DNA from: Streptomyces sp. KL109B
Lineage (GTDB): Bacteria > Actinomycetota > Actinomycetes > Streptomycetales > Streptomycetaceae
DNA length: 64,000 nucleotides
Direction: 5' to 3'
Assembly: GCF_030766935.1 (NCBI RefSeq)
Contig: NZ_JASERL010000006.1
Coordinates: forward strand, 124,001-188,000
Of this stretch, positions 50,605-59,166 are shown in pieces. Below the pieces are notes generated by a model. The model was not told where the DNA came from and made no database searches. It saw only the letters and a list, made by a program, of their open reading frames with translations. The number at the start of each line of letters is the position of its first letter. The stretch's first letter is position 1. Position numbers and translations under genes: made by a program.

Positions 50605-51519
50605 TCAGCCCAGCGTCAGCCGCGCCTGCACCGGCAGATGGTCGCTGGGGAACTGGCCGTCCTTCTCGTACGTGTTGATGGCGGCGGAGTGCACGGTGAC
50701 GCCCGGCGTGGCGAGGATCCAGTCGATGCGCTCGCCGTCCGGGACGAGCGGCTTGTAGCCGTGGAAGGTGGCGTACAGCTTGCTGCGCTGGGCGGCCGCG
50801 TCCCAGGTGTCCTTGAGGCCCGTGGCGAGGAGCTGGTCGTAGACCGGGTTGCCGTGTGCGGGCACGTTGAAGTCGCCGGTCATCAGCAGGGGCAGGGAGG
50901 CGTCAAGGGCCGCGACCCGCTTGGCGATCAGCTCCGCGGACTTCACGCGGGACACCTGGACCTGGTGGTCGAAGTGGGTGTTGAGAACGTAGAACTCCCG
51001 CCCGCCGTCGGCGAGATCGGCGAACCGCACCCATGTCGCCATCCGGATCACCGAGTTGCCCCACGTCTTCGAGCCGATCAGCTCCGGAGTGTCGGAGAGC
51101 CAGAAGTGGTCGTACTCGACGGGCCGCAGCCGCCGCGTGTCGTAGAAGAGCGTGGCGAACTCGTCCCGGCTGCCGCCCGCTCTGCCCGTGCCGATCCAGG
51201 CGTAGTGCGAACCCAAGTCGGCGTGGATGTCCTGAAGTTGTTGGTAGAGGCCCTCCTGGGTGCCGATGACGTGCGGGTGTTCCTCGCGGAGCAGTTCGCG
51301 CATCGCGGGGCGGCGCTCGGCCCAGGAGTTGGGCGAGGTGTCGGAGGCGTAGCGGAGGTTGAACGTCATGACGTGCAGGCGTCCGCCGCGCGGCGCCGTC
51401 GCGGCACCGGCGGGCGTGGCGGCCGTCGACGTCACCGCGGCCGCCACGGGGAGCGCCGCGGCGACGGAGAGCACGGCGCGCAGTCCGTGGCGGCGGCTGA
51501 GACGGAGGTGCTCGGTCAT
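50605..51519 (-). CDS. Secreted endonuclease/exonuclease/phosphatase family protein
   Basis: A 304-aa protein of the EEP superfamily. The leader has a twin-arginine-like motif (LSRRHGLRAVL) followed by an Ala-rich core ending near residue 40, so export by Tat is possible. Catalytic blocks are visible: TFNLRY, the metal-binding Glu in VIGTQEG, NTHFDH, TGDFNVPAH, IDWILA and SDHLPV. Members of this subgroup cleave phosphodiesters in nucleic acids or lipids; substrate not determinable. GGAGG precedes the ATG at 51519. It lies upstream of GH81 on the same strand with the operator between them. Confidence 0.85.
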   Translation of the reverse strand: MTEHLRLSRRHGLRAVLSVAAALPVAAAVTSTAATPAGAATAPRGGRLHVMTFNLRYASDTSPNSWAERRPAMRELLREEHPHVIGTQEGLYQQLQDIHADLGSHYAWIGTGRAGGSRDEFATLFYDTRRLRPVEYDHFWLSDTPELIGSKTWGNSVIRMATWVRFADLADGGREFYVLNTHFDHQVQVSRVKSAELIAKRVAALDASLPLLMTGDFNVPAHGNPVYDQLLATGLKDTWDAAAQRSKLYATFHGYKPLVPDGERIDWILATPGVTVHSAAINTYEKDGQFPSDHLPVQARLTLG

Positions 51520-51556
51520 GGTGCCTCCAGGTCGGGTGAGGAAGACGGGTGCTCGG

Positions 51557-52453
51557 TCATCGGGACAGGCCAAGCGCCGCGGCGGCGCCGGTCAGCTCCT
51601 CCAGGAACATATCCACGGGCGCGCCCTGGGATGTCGCCTCCCGGGACCCGCCCAGGACAAGCCGCTCGGCGCCGAGCGACGCGGCCCACTCGGTGCGCTC
51701 GGCCGCCCCGTTCAGCGCCGCGCCGAGCGTCAGCTCCACGTCGCGCGGGTCACGGCCCGCTCCGTGCGCCGATTCGCGTACGAGGGTGAGGGCGGCGGTC
51801 AGTTCGTCGCCGGCCAGGCCCAGCGGCTGGAAGCCGTCGCCGAGCCGTCCCGCGCGGCGGGCCGCCGCCTTGGAGTGGCCGCCGATGTGCAGCGGCACGG
51901 CGCGGCCCTCGTGCGGCTTGGGGTAGGTGTGCGCGCCGGTGACCTCGTAGAACTCGCCCTTGAAGGCGAGGCCTTCGGGAGCCGTCGACGCCCACAGGTC
52001 GCGCATCAGACGGATCGCCTCGTCGGCGGCCCGGCCGCGCCGCTCGAAGTCGCCGCCGCACGCCTCGATCTCCTCCCGCATCCAGCCGAGCCCGGCGCAG
52101 ACCCGCAGCCTGCCGCGGCTGAGCCGGTCCAGGGTGGCGAGGCGCTTGGCGAGGACGAACGGGTTGTGGTTGGGCAGGACCAGGACGCCGGTCGCGAGGC
52201 CGATCCGCTCGGTGGCCCCGGCCAGGAAGGCGAGCAGTTCCAGCGGGTCCGGGTAGGGGAGCGTGTCGGGCAGCGCGAGGCGGCCGTCGGGCGCGTACGG
52301 GTAACGGCTGTCGGTGTCGCTGATGACGACGGCGTGCTCGACCGCCATCACCGACTCGAAGCCGAGCGCCTCGGCGTGCCGGACGACCCGCAGCGCGGTG
52401 TCGGGTTCACCGAGGGTGCCGAGGCCGACGGGGAGGACGACGGAGTGCTTCAT
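51557..52453 (-). CDS. LLM-class F420-dependent oxidoreductase
   Basis: A 298-aa TIM-barrel protein of the luciferase-like monooxygenase superfamily, F420-type (VVLPVGLGTLGEPDTALRVVRHAEALGFESVMAVEHAV; LATGVLVLPNHNPFVLAKRLATLDRLSRGRLRVCAGLGW). AGGAG precedes the ATG at 52453. It is divergent from the AGCS symporter gene; the 330-bp gap between them holds the 19-bp operator described below, so it may belong to the same regulon. The substrate is unknown. Confidence 0.87.
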   Translation of the reverse strand: MKHSVVLPVGLGTLGEPDTALRVVRHAEALGFESVMAVEHAVVISDTDSRYPYAPDGRLALPDTLPYPDPLELLAFLAGATERIGLATGVLVLPNHNPFVLAKRLATLDRLSRGRLRVCAGLGWMREEIEACGGDFERRGRAADEAIRLMRDLWASTAPEGLAFKGEFYEVTGAHTYPKPHEGRAVPLHIGGHSKAAARRAGRLGDGFQPLGLAGDELTAALTLVRESAHGAGRDPRDVELTLGAALNGAAERTEWAASLGAERLVLGGSREATSQGAPVDMFLEELTGAAAALGLSR

Positions 52454-52783
52454 GACGGCTCCTGGGAATTCACGTGCGTCGGGCTGGGACGTCCGATCGC
52501 CATCGTGAGGCACACGCGTCGTTCCTGTCGCCCTCGCGGCCCGTCCTCGCACATTCCCGTTCGGGGTGGGGACCGTCCGTACCAGGCCGCCAGGGACGGG
52601 TGTCTACGGGTGGGTGTCGGTACTGAGCGTTCAGGCACGGCTCGGCGGCCCCGGTCGAACGGAACGACCGGAACAGTAATCTGTGATCACAGATCACACA
52701 AGGGTTTCCGTGGCCGGACTCGCCGCGTAGAGTGCCGCCGGTCGTCCAGGGACGGGTGTCGCCGAGCCACTGGAGACACCGCT
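52454..52783. other. Divergent intergenic region between LLM and AGCS genes
   Basis: This 330-bp stretch has no credible gene. It carries the palindromic operator at 52679-52700 about 85 bp before the symporter start. No clear -35/-10 pair was found by eye in the rest. Confidence 0.6.
52682..52700 (-). promoter_or_regulatory. 19-bp operator, copy 1 (upstream of AGCS symporter)
   Basis: Read on the minus strand this is TGTGTGATCTGTGATCACA, identical to 54940-54958 on the plus strand. It overlaps a perfect 16-bp palindrome (ATCTGTGATCACAGAT, 52679-52694). The GntR protein encoded at 54216-54896 is the likely binder. Confidence 0.75.
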
Positions 52784-54247
52784 ATGGAAATGCTGTCCAC
52801 GATCAGCGGGTGGATCTGGGATCCGCTGGCCTATGTCGCTCTGGCGATCGGCGTGCTGTTCACGCTGGTCACGAAGGGGGTCCAGTTCCGCCGTGTACCG
52901 GACATGATCCGGCAGTTGCGGGAGAGCGAGGCGGGCGAGGGCGGCCTGTCCTCGTTGCAGACGCTCGCGCTGTCCCTGTCCAGCCGGATCGGGGTCGGCT
53001 CCATCGCGGGCGTGGCCACGGCCGTCGCCTCCGGCGGCCCAGGCGCCCTGCTGTGGATGGTGGTCACCGCGCTGCTCGGGGCCACCGCCGCGTACGCCGA
53101 GGCCGTCCTCGCACAGGTCTACAAGCGCCGCAGTCACGGCGAGGACCTCGGCGGCATGTCGTACTACATCAAGTACGGGCTCAAGGCCCCGTGGCTCGCG
53201 TCGCTCGTGGCCCTGGCGACGATGGTCGCCTACGGCTTCGTACTGCCCGGCGTGCAGGCCAACAACATCGCCTCCAGCGCCCAGTTGGCCTTCGGCACGG
53301 AAGGCTGGCAGGTGGGTCTCGTGCTCGCCGCCGTCCTCGGTGTGGTCGTCGTCGGCGGCACCCGCAGGATCGTGAAGGTCGTCGAGTCCGTCGTCCCGTT
53401 CGTGGCCCTCGGGTACATCGTCAGCGCGTACGTCATCATCGCCCTGAACATCGAAAAGGTGCCCGCCGCCATCGGCCTGATCGTCTCCAGCGGCATGGGT
53501 GTCGACCAGGTCTTCGGCGGCATCATGGGCTTCGCCGTCGCGTGGGGTGTGCGCCGGGCCGTGTTCGCCTCCGCGCTCGGCCTCGGCGAGGGCACGTTCG
53601 CCGCGGCGGCCGCCACCGTCTCGCACCCCGGCAAGCAGGGCATCGTCCAGGCGTGCAGCATCTACATCGACGTCCTGCTGATCTGTACGGCGAGCGGACT
53701 GCTGCTCGTGGTCACGGGCGCGTACAACGTGACGGACCCGTCCGGCGGCTTCCTCGTGGAGAACGTGCCGGGCGCGGTCGCGGGCCCCAACTACATGCAG
53801 GAGGCGATCGATTCGAGCCTGCCCGGCTGGGGCGCGGGCTTCGTCGCGGTGGCCGTGGCGATGTTCGCCTTCGTCTCCATGGTGTTCTTCTTCTACGTCG
53901 CCCAGACCAACCTCGCCTTCCTGCTCGGCGAGCGCCGCAGCCGGACCCTGGACGCCCTGCTCAAGGTCGGCACGGTCGCCATCGCCTTCATCGGCACCGC
54001 CGTCACCGCCGACGCCATGTGGGCGGTGGGCGACATCGGCTACGGCATCCTCGGCTGGCTGAACATGGTGTGCGTCCTGCTCCTCACACCCGTCGTACGC
54101 AAGGTGATCCGGGACTACGACCGCCAGCGCCGCGAGGGCCTCGATCCGCGCTTCGACCCGGTGCCGCTCGGTATCGAGGGCGCCGACTACTGGCACAAGT
54201 CCCGGAAGGAGTCCGCTACTTCTTCTGTTCCCGCAACTGCTCCTTGA
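52784..54247 (+). CDS. Sodium/alanine(glycine) symporter, AGCS family
   Basis: A 487-aa membrane protein with about 11 helices. Family blocks are present (GGLSSLQTLALSLSSRIGVGSIAGVATAVASGGPGA; EGTFAAAAATVSHPGKQGIVQ; YIDVLLICTASGLLLVVTGAYN). The usual G-T/L-G-N-IAGVA substrate motif reads GVGSIAGVA here, with Ser for Asn, so the substrate may differ from alanine or glycine. The ATG at 52784 has TGGAG upstream. Its last 32 bp overlap the convergent GntR gene. The shared operator suggests it imports the compound degraded by the enzymes at 55-59 kb. Confidence 0.88.
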   Translation: MEMLSTISGWIWDPLAYVALAIGVLFTLVTKGVQFRRVPDMIRQLRESEAGEGGLSSLQTLALSLSSRIGVGSIAGVATAVASGGPGALLWMVVTALLGATAAYAEAVLAQVYKRRSHGEDLGGMSYYIKYGLKAPWLASLVALATMVAYGFVLPGVQANNIASSAQLAFGTEGWQVGLVLAAVLGVVVVGGTRRIVKVVESVVPFVALGYIVSAYVIIALNIEKVPAAIGLIVSSGMGVDQVFGGIMGFAVAWGVRRAVFASALGLGEGTFAAAAATVSHPGKQGIVQACSIYIDVLLICTASGLLLVVTGAYNVTDPSGGFLVENVPGAVAGPNYMQEAIDSSLPGWGAGFVAVAVAMFAFVSMVFFFYVAQTNLAFLLGERRSRTLDALLKVGTVAIAFIGTAVTADAMWAVGDIGYGILGWLNMVCVLLLTPVVRKVIRDYDRQRREGLDPRFDPVPLGIEGADYWHKSRKESATSSVPATAP

Positions 54248-54896
54248 TCCGGTCGATGGCGCTCGCCAGGGACTCGCGGGTGATCGCCGCGGCTCCCTCG
54301 GCGTCGCCCGACTCGACGGTCGCCACCAGGCGTTCCTGGTGGCGCCAGAGCGCGTCGTCCTCCGGCTTCTTGAGCGCGGAGCGGGCGCCGACCGTCTTGT
54401 AGGCGCGGCACTGCGCCCACAGGGAGCGCACCGTGTCGACCAGGACCGGGTTCCCCGACGCCTCGTACAGGACGCCGAGCACCGTCTCGTCGCGGTCGAG
54501 GTACTCCATCACCCCGCCCTCCGCTATCGCCTGACGCATGCTCAGCAGGCCCTCGCGCATCGCGGCGATGCCCGCCTTGCCGATGCGCGTGGCGCCGAGC
54601 CGCGTGGCCTCGACCTCGAGCAGCAGCCGTACGTCGTAGGCGTGCACCAGCTCCGCGAGGTCCAGGCCCTTCACCACGGAACCCCGGTGCGGCGCGCGCT
54701 CCGCGAAGCCGGCCTCTTCGAGGCGGCGGATGGCTTCGCGTACGGGCATCTCGCTCGTGCCGACCAGTGCCGCGAGGTCACGGATGCGCAGCCGGTAACC
54801 GACCGGGAACTCTCCGCTCATGATCGACTCGTGCAGCACCGCGTAGACGCGGTCGGCCATGGAGGTGGCCGGTTCCAGGCGTTTCGAGGTATCCAC
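54216..54896 (-). CDS. GntR/FadR-family regulator with FCD-type domain
   Basis: A 226-aa regulator. Winged helix-turn-helix at about 12-75 (DRVYAVLHESIMSGEFPVGYRLRIRDLAALVGTSEMPVREAIRRLEEAGFAERAPHRGSVV). The helical FCD effector domain (about 80-220) has the metal/ligand-type pattern DVRLLLEVEATRLGA...HQERLVATVESGD. It is divergent from the FAD-oxidase operon and convergent with the symporter gene, and an identical operator lies in front of each. It is the probable repressor of both. The GTG start at 54896 is accepted; an internal ATG at codon 13 is possible. Confidence 0.88.
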   Translation of the reverse strand: MDTSKRLEPATSMADRVYAVLHESIMSGEFPVGYRLRIRDLAALVGTSEMPVREAIRRLEEAGFAERAPHRGSVVKGLDLAELVHAYDVRLLLEVEATRLGATRIGKAGIAAMREGLLSMRQAIAEGGVMEYLDRDETVLGVLYEASGNPVLVDTVRSLWAQCRAYKTVGARSALKKPEDDALWRHQERLVATVESGDAEGAAAITRESLASAIDRIKEQLREQKK

Positions 54897-54939
54897 GTGC
54901 GCATCCTAAACAGCCGCGGGGAATTCCCCGCCGACCCAT

Positions 54940-54958
54940 TGTGTGATCTGTGATCACA
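54940..54958 (+). promoter_or_regulatory. 19-bp operator, copy 2 (between GntR gene and FAD-oxidase operon)
   Basis: TGTGTGATCTGTGATCACA, exact match to copy 1 in inverted orientation. It contains the palindrome TGTGATCACA (54949-54958) plus an extra TGTGATC half-site. Position 44 bp from the GntR start suits autoregulation together with control of the operon at 55076. Confidence 0.75.
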
Positions 54959-55075
54959 TCCTAGTGTTGCCGTCAGATCGCCGCGCGGCCCAGGTGTCCG
55001 CGCGCGTCCCCACTCAGCATTCCCAACCCATCAGGCGGGCCCTTTCGGGCTGCCGTGAAGCAGGGGGCATCGCCC

Positions 55076-56464
55076 ATGACATCCATCAAAGACGTCGTCA
55101 TCGTCGGCGGTGGCATCGCCGGACTCTCCGCGGCCTGGCGGCTGCGGCACCTCGACTCCCTGGTCCTGGAGTCGGACCACCGGGTCGGCGGCCGCATCCG
55201 CTCCGAGAAGCGCGGCCGCTACTTCCTGAACTGGGGCGGCCATGTCTACGCGGGCGGTGACTCCGCCACCTCGTGGCTGCTCGACAGCACCGGCGTCGAC
55301 GCCGTCCCCGTCCCGGGCTCCCTCTCCGGCCTGCACATGAACGGCAAGCTGCTGCTCAAGGGGCGCGTGGAGACGTACCCCTTCCGCGTCCCGATGTCGA
55401 TGTCCGCCCGCGTCGGCATGCTCACCGCGGGCGCCAAGGTCTTCTCGAAGGTCGGCAGGTACGCCCGGATCGTCGGCCGCCGCAAGGGCGAGAGCGAAGG
55501 CCAACGCCAGCAGCGGGTCTACGACTTCATGAACGACATCAGCTTCAAGGAGTTCCTCGGCGACATCCCCGCCGACGCCCAGGCCCTCTTCGAACCGACC
55601 GTCACCCGCTCCGCCGGCGACATCGACCAGATCTCGGCCGGGGCCGGGGTTGGCTACTTCAGCCTCGTCTGGAACATCGGCGCGGGCCTCTCGAACTCCA
55701 TCGTCGGCGGCCCCGCCACCCTCACCGAGTCCATCGCCGCCGCGCTCGGCGACAGCGTCCAACTCGGCGCCTCCGTAAGGGAAGTGGTGCAGAAGGCGAA
55801 CTCCGTCGTCGTCCGCTACGAGCAGGACGGCGTCGCCTACGAGGTCGAGGCCCGCACCGCCGTGCTCGCCACCCCGGCCCCCATCACCCACCGCATCGCC
55901 CCCGACCTGGACGCGGACCTCCGCGACGCGCTCTCGAAGATCCAGTACGGGCCGTACGTCAGCGCCGCGTTCCTCACCAACGAGACCGGCCGCCGCCCCT
56001 GGGACGACGCCTACGGCATCGCCACCCCCAAGCGGTCCTTCAACGTCGTCCTCAACATGTCCAACATCCAGCACGGTTACAGCCGCGAACGGCACCCCGG
56101 CTCCTCGCTGATGACGTTCTCGCCGGGCACCCTCGCCCGCAACCTCATGGAGAAGGACGACGCGGACATCCGGAACACGTACCTCGAAGACCTCGACCAG
56201 GTACTGCCGGGTGTCGCCTCCGACGTCACCGAATCGCATGTGTGGCGGCTCCCGCTGGGCGCCCCGTACTGCTTCCCCGGCCGCGGCAAGCTCCAGCCCG
56301 TCCTCACCCGCCGCACCGGCCGAGTCCTCCTCGCCGGCGACTACATGGGCTCGCTCTACACCGAGACCGCCATCCAGTCGGGACTCAACGCCGCCACCGA
56401 CGTGCGCGGACTGCTCGCCACCGACCGGCAGACCTCCCGCGCGGGCCTCGTCACCGCTTCCTGA
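55076..56464 (+). CDS. FAD-dependent amine-oxidase-like oxidoreductase
   Basis: A 462-aa flavoprotein. The dinucleotide-binding motif is VVIVGGGIAGLSAAWRL, followed by the amine-oxidase/protoporphyrinogen-oxidase signature VGGRIRSEKRGRYFLNWGGHVYAGG. The C-terminal FAD contact GRVLLAGDYMGSLYTETAIQSGLNAA closes the family pattern. It likely oxidises an amine or similar CH-NH group. Start at 55076 because AGGGGG lies 8 bp upstream. First gene of an operon with the DapA-like and aldehyde dehydrogenase genes. An amine to imine or aldehyde step feeding the dehydrogenase fits. Confidence 0.85.
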   Translation: MTSIKDVVIVGGGIAGLSAAWRLRHLDSLVLESDHRVGGRIRSEKRGRYFLNWGGHVYAGGDSATSWLLDSTGVDAVPVPGSLSGLHMNGKLLLKGRVETYPFRVPMSMSARVGMLTAGAKVFSKVGRYARIVGRRKGESEGQRQQRVYDFMNDISFKEFLGDIPADAQALFEPTVTRSAGDIDQISAGAGVGYFSLVWNIGAGLSNSIVGGPATLTESIAAALGDSVQLGASVREVVQKANSVVVRYEQDGVAYEVEARTAVLATPAPITHRIAPDLDADLRDALSKIQYGPYVSAAFLTNETGRRPWDDAYGIATPKRSFNVVLNMSNIQHGYSRERHPGSSLMTFSPGTLARNLMEKDDADIRNTYLEDLDQVLPGVASDVTESHVWRLPLGAPYCFPGRGKLQPVLTRRTGRVLLAGDYMGSLYTETAIQSGLNAATDVRGLLATDRQTSRAGLVTAS

Positions 56465-56501
56465 AACACCGTCAACCCACCCTCGTCCTCGGAGAACCGA
56501 C

Positions 56502-57401
56502 ATGCCCCTGCCTCTGGAAAACGGCATCCTGACCGCCCTCGCCACCCCCTACGACGCGGCCGGTGACATCGACGAGAAGCTGCTGCGCGTCATCGTCGAC
56601 CGCTCGGTCGACGGTGGTGTGTCCGGCGTCGTCGCGGGCGGCTCCACCGGCGAGTTCGCCACCATGAGCGGCGACGAGCGCCGCCTCCTCGTCGAGACCG
56701 TCGTCGACCAGGCCGCGGGCCGCGTCCCGGTCATCGCGCAGACCGGCGCCGTCGCCACCCGCGAGGCCGTCGCCCTCACCCGGCACGCCGAACAGGCGGG
56801 CGCCGACGTGGTGATGGTCGTCGCGCCGTACTACGAGACGCTGACGATGGACGAGACGCTGCGCTATCTGCGTACGGTCGCGGGGTCGGTGTCGATCCCC
56901 GTCATGCTCTACAACATCCCGGACGCGACCGGCGTGAACCTCGACCCGGACACCGTCGGCGCGCTCGCCCGCGAGGTCGAGAACATCAAGTACATCAAGG
57001 ACACCAGCGCCGACATGGCGCAGGCGGGCCAGCTCATCCACCGCCACGGCGATGTCATCGACACGTTCCTCGGCTGGGACAGCCTGCTGCTGGCCTCCGT
57101 GGCGGAGGGCGCGGCGGGTGTCATGGCGGGCTCGGCCAACGTGATGGCCGCCGACCTCGTCGCCGTCCACCAGGCGCTCCACGCAGGCGAGTTGGAGCTT
57201 GCCCGCGAGCGCTGGGCGCGCGTCTTCCCGCTCATGGACACCCTCATGACCGGCGGCCCCTTCATCCAGGGTGTGCGCGCCGCGATGGAGGAGATCGGGC
57301 TGCCCGTCGGCCCGCCGCGCGAGCCGCTGCTGCCGGTCGAGGCCGCGCACCGCGAGCGCATCCGCGCCGCGCTCGCCGAGTTGCCGCACCTCAACGTCTG
57401 A
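56502..57401 (+). CDS. Dihydrodipicolinate synthase/N-acetylneuraminate lyase family protein
   Basis: A 299-aa class I aldolase of the DapA superfamily. Schiff-base Lys166 (YIKDTSAD), Tyr137 (LYNIP) and the carboxylate-binding GGSTGE (46-51; GTTGE in true DapA) are visible. Context in a catabolic operon argues against lysine biosynthesis; a lyase or dehydratase/deaminase role like those in hydroxyproline or sugar-acid breakdown is more likely. GGAG precedes the ATG. Confidence 0.87.
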   Translation: MPLPLENGILTALATPYDAAGDIDEKLLRVIVDRSVDGGVSGVVAGGSTGEFATMSGDERRLLVETVVDQAAGRVPVIAQTGAVATREAVALTRHAEQAGADVVMVVAPYYETLTMDETLRYLRTVAGSVSIPVMLYNIPDATGVNLDPDTVGALAREVENIKYIKDTSADMAQAGQLIHRHGDVIDTFLGWDSLLLASVAEGAAGVMAGSANVMAADLVAVHQALHAGELELARERWARVFPLMDTLMTGGPFIQGVRAAMEEIGLPVGPPREPLLPVEAAHRERIRAALAELPHLNV

Positions 57402-57464
57402 GACCGCGACGACCATCACGACCGCGACGACCATCACGACCGCGACGACCATGACGACCGCGAC
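57402..57464 (+). repeat. 3.5 tandem copies of an 18-bp unit after a stop codon
   Basis: GACCGCGACGACCATCAC repeats at 57402-57419, 57420-57437, 57438-57455 (one change) and half at 57456-57464. It starts at the base after the TGA of the DapA-like gene and fills most of the gap to the aldehyde dehydrogenase gene. Confidence 0.97.
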
Positions 57465-57480
57465 CCGAGGGATGTCCGCC

Positions 57481-58998
57481 ATGACCTTCTCCGTACGCCG
57501 CCCCGAGCCCGGCACCGCACCGCTGATCAGCGCGGCCGAGCTGCCGCCGCTCGGCCACTTCATCGACGGCAAGTTCACCGAAACCGAGCCCGAATTCGGT
57601 ACCGGCACCGAGACCACCGACGTCCTCGACCCGGCCACCGAGGAACTCCTCGCCCGCGTCCCGCTCGGCACCGTAGAGGACACCGACCGGGCCGTGGCCG
57701 CCGCCCGCGCCGCGCACCCGGCCTGGGCCCGCATCACCCCCAAGGAGCGCGCCGACGTCCTCCTGGCGATCGCCGACCGCGTCGACGCCAACGCGGACCT
57801 CGTCGTACGCCTCGAATCGGCCGACACCGGAAAGCCGTTCGCGGTCTCCCGCGACGACGTCGGCATGACGGCCGACGGCTTCCGCTTCATGGCGGGCGCG
57901 CTGCGCGCGCAGGCCGGCGGGATGGCGGCGGGGGAGTACGTCGAGGACCACACGTCTCTCGTCCTGCGCGAGCCGCTCGGTGTCATCGGCGCGGTCACGC
58001 CGTGGAACTACCCGCTCCTGATGGGCGCTTGGAAGATCGCGCCGATCCTGGCGGCGGGCAACTGCCTGGTCCTCAAGCCGTCCGAGCAGACGCCGCTGTC
58101 CACGCTGAAGTTCGCCGAGCTGGTCGCCGACCTGCTGCCCGCCGGTGTCCTCAACGTCGTCACGGGCCGCGGCCCGGTCGTCGGCGACCGGCTCGCGCGC
58201 CACCCCGACATCGCCATGATCGCGCTGACCGGTTCGACGGGGAGCGGACGGGCCGTGGCCCGCGCCGCCGCCGACACCGTCAAGCGCGCGCACCTGGAGC
58301 TGGGCGGCAAGGCCCCGTTCGTGGTGTTCGAGGACGCCGACCTCAAGGCGGCGGCGGAGGGCCTGCGTACGGCGGGGTTCTGGAACTCGGGCCAGGAGTG
58401 CGGCGCCGCCTGCCGCGTCCTCGTACACGCCTCCGTGGCCGAGGAGTTCACGGCACACCTCGTGGGCGAGATCTCACAGATCACCGTCGGCGACCCACGC
58501 ACCGGCGACGCCGTCGAACTCGGCCCCCTGGTCTCCAAGCCGCACTACGACCGCGTGCGCGGCTACATCGGCCGGGCCATCGCCCAGGGTGCCCGCCCGG
58601 TCGTCGGCGGCACGCCCCTCGAAGAGGACGCCCCCGGCTACTTCGTCGCGCCGACGGTCCTGGTCGACGTCGCCGAGGGCGCCGAGATCGCCCGCGAGGA
58701 GGTCTTCGGGCCCGTCGTCAGCGTCGAGACCTTCACCGACGAGGACGAGGCGATCCGCCGCGCCAACGCCAACGACGTCGGCCTCGGCGCCTCCGTCTGG
58801 ACCGAGAACGCCCGCCGCAGCCACGCCGTCGCCGCCCGCATCGACGCCGGCACGGTCTGGGTCAACTCCCACCTGGTCCTCGCCAACGAACTCCCGTGGG
58901 GCGGCTTCAAGGGCTCCGGCTACGGCCGCGACCTCTCGGTCCACGCCCTGGAGGACTACTCCCGCACCAAGCACGTGATGCACCACCACGGCCGCTGA
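57481..58998 (+). CDS. Aldehyde dehydrogenase (aminobutyraldehyde/betaine aldehyde-like)
   Basis: A 505-aa NAD(P)-dependent aldehyde dehydrogenase. Nucleophile Cys307 (NSGQECGAACR), general base Glu273 (LELGGK), cofactor motif GSTGSG and PWNYPLL are intact. The C-terminal block LPWGGFKGSGYGRDLSVHALEDYSRTKHVM resembles gamma-aminobutyraldehyde dehydrogenases. It would oxidise the aldehyde formed by the upstream FAD enzyme. GAGGG lies about 10 bp before the ATG at 57481; an ATG at 57472 is an alternative. Confidence 0.9.
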   Translation: MTFSVRRPEPGTAPLISAAELPPLGHFIDGKFTETEPEFGTGTETTDVLDPATEELLARVPLGTVEDTDRAVAAARAAHPAWARITPKERADVLLAIADRVDANADLVVRLESADTGKPFAVSRDDVGMTADGFRFMAGALRAQAGGMAAGEYVEDHTSLVLREPLGVIGAVTPWNYPLLMGAWKIAPILAAGNCLVLKPSEQTPLSTLKFAELVADLLPAGVLNVVTGRGPVVGDRLARHPDIAMIALTGSTGSGRAVARAAADTVKRAHLELGGKAPFVVFEDADLKAAAEGLRTAGFWNSGQECGAACRVLVHASVAEEFTAHLVGEISQITVGDPRTGDAVELGPLVSKPHYDRVRGYIGRAIAQGARPVVGGTPLEEDAPGYFVAPTVLVDVAEGAEIAREEVFGPVVSVETFTDEDEAIRRANANDVGLGASVWTENARRSHAVAARIDAGTVWVNSHLVLANELPWGGFKGSGYGRDLSVHALEDYSRTKHVMHHHGR

Positions 58999-59166
58999 AG
59001 GGCCATCGGGCTCTCGGCCGTACGCGGCGCCGCTGGCGGATAGCTGCCGTGGCGCCAACCCGCCACCGCACGACAAGTACCCCTCCGCACACAGTAGTTG
59101 ACACTCCTCCCAGGGCCTCGGTTCGCACCCCCCTCGCCCCCGACGGCCCCAGGAGGAGAGGCAACG

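Noticed and set aside
59095..59125. TTGACA upstream of the S8 peptidase gene
   Set aside because: No acceptable -10 hexamer at 16-18 bp spacing, so not called as a promoter.
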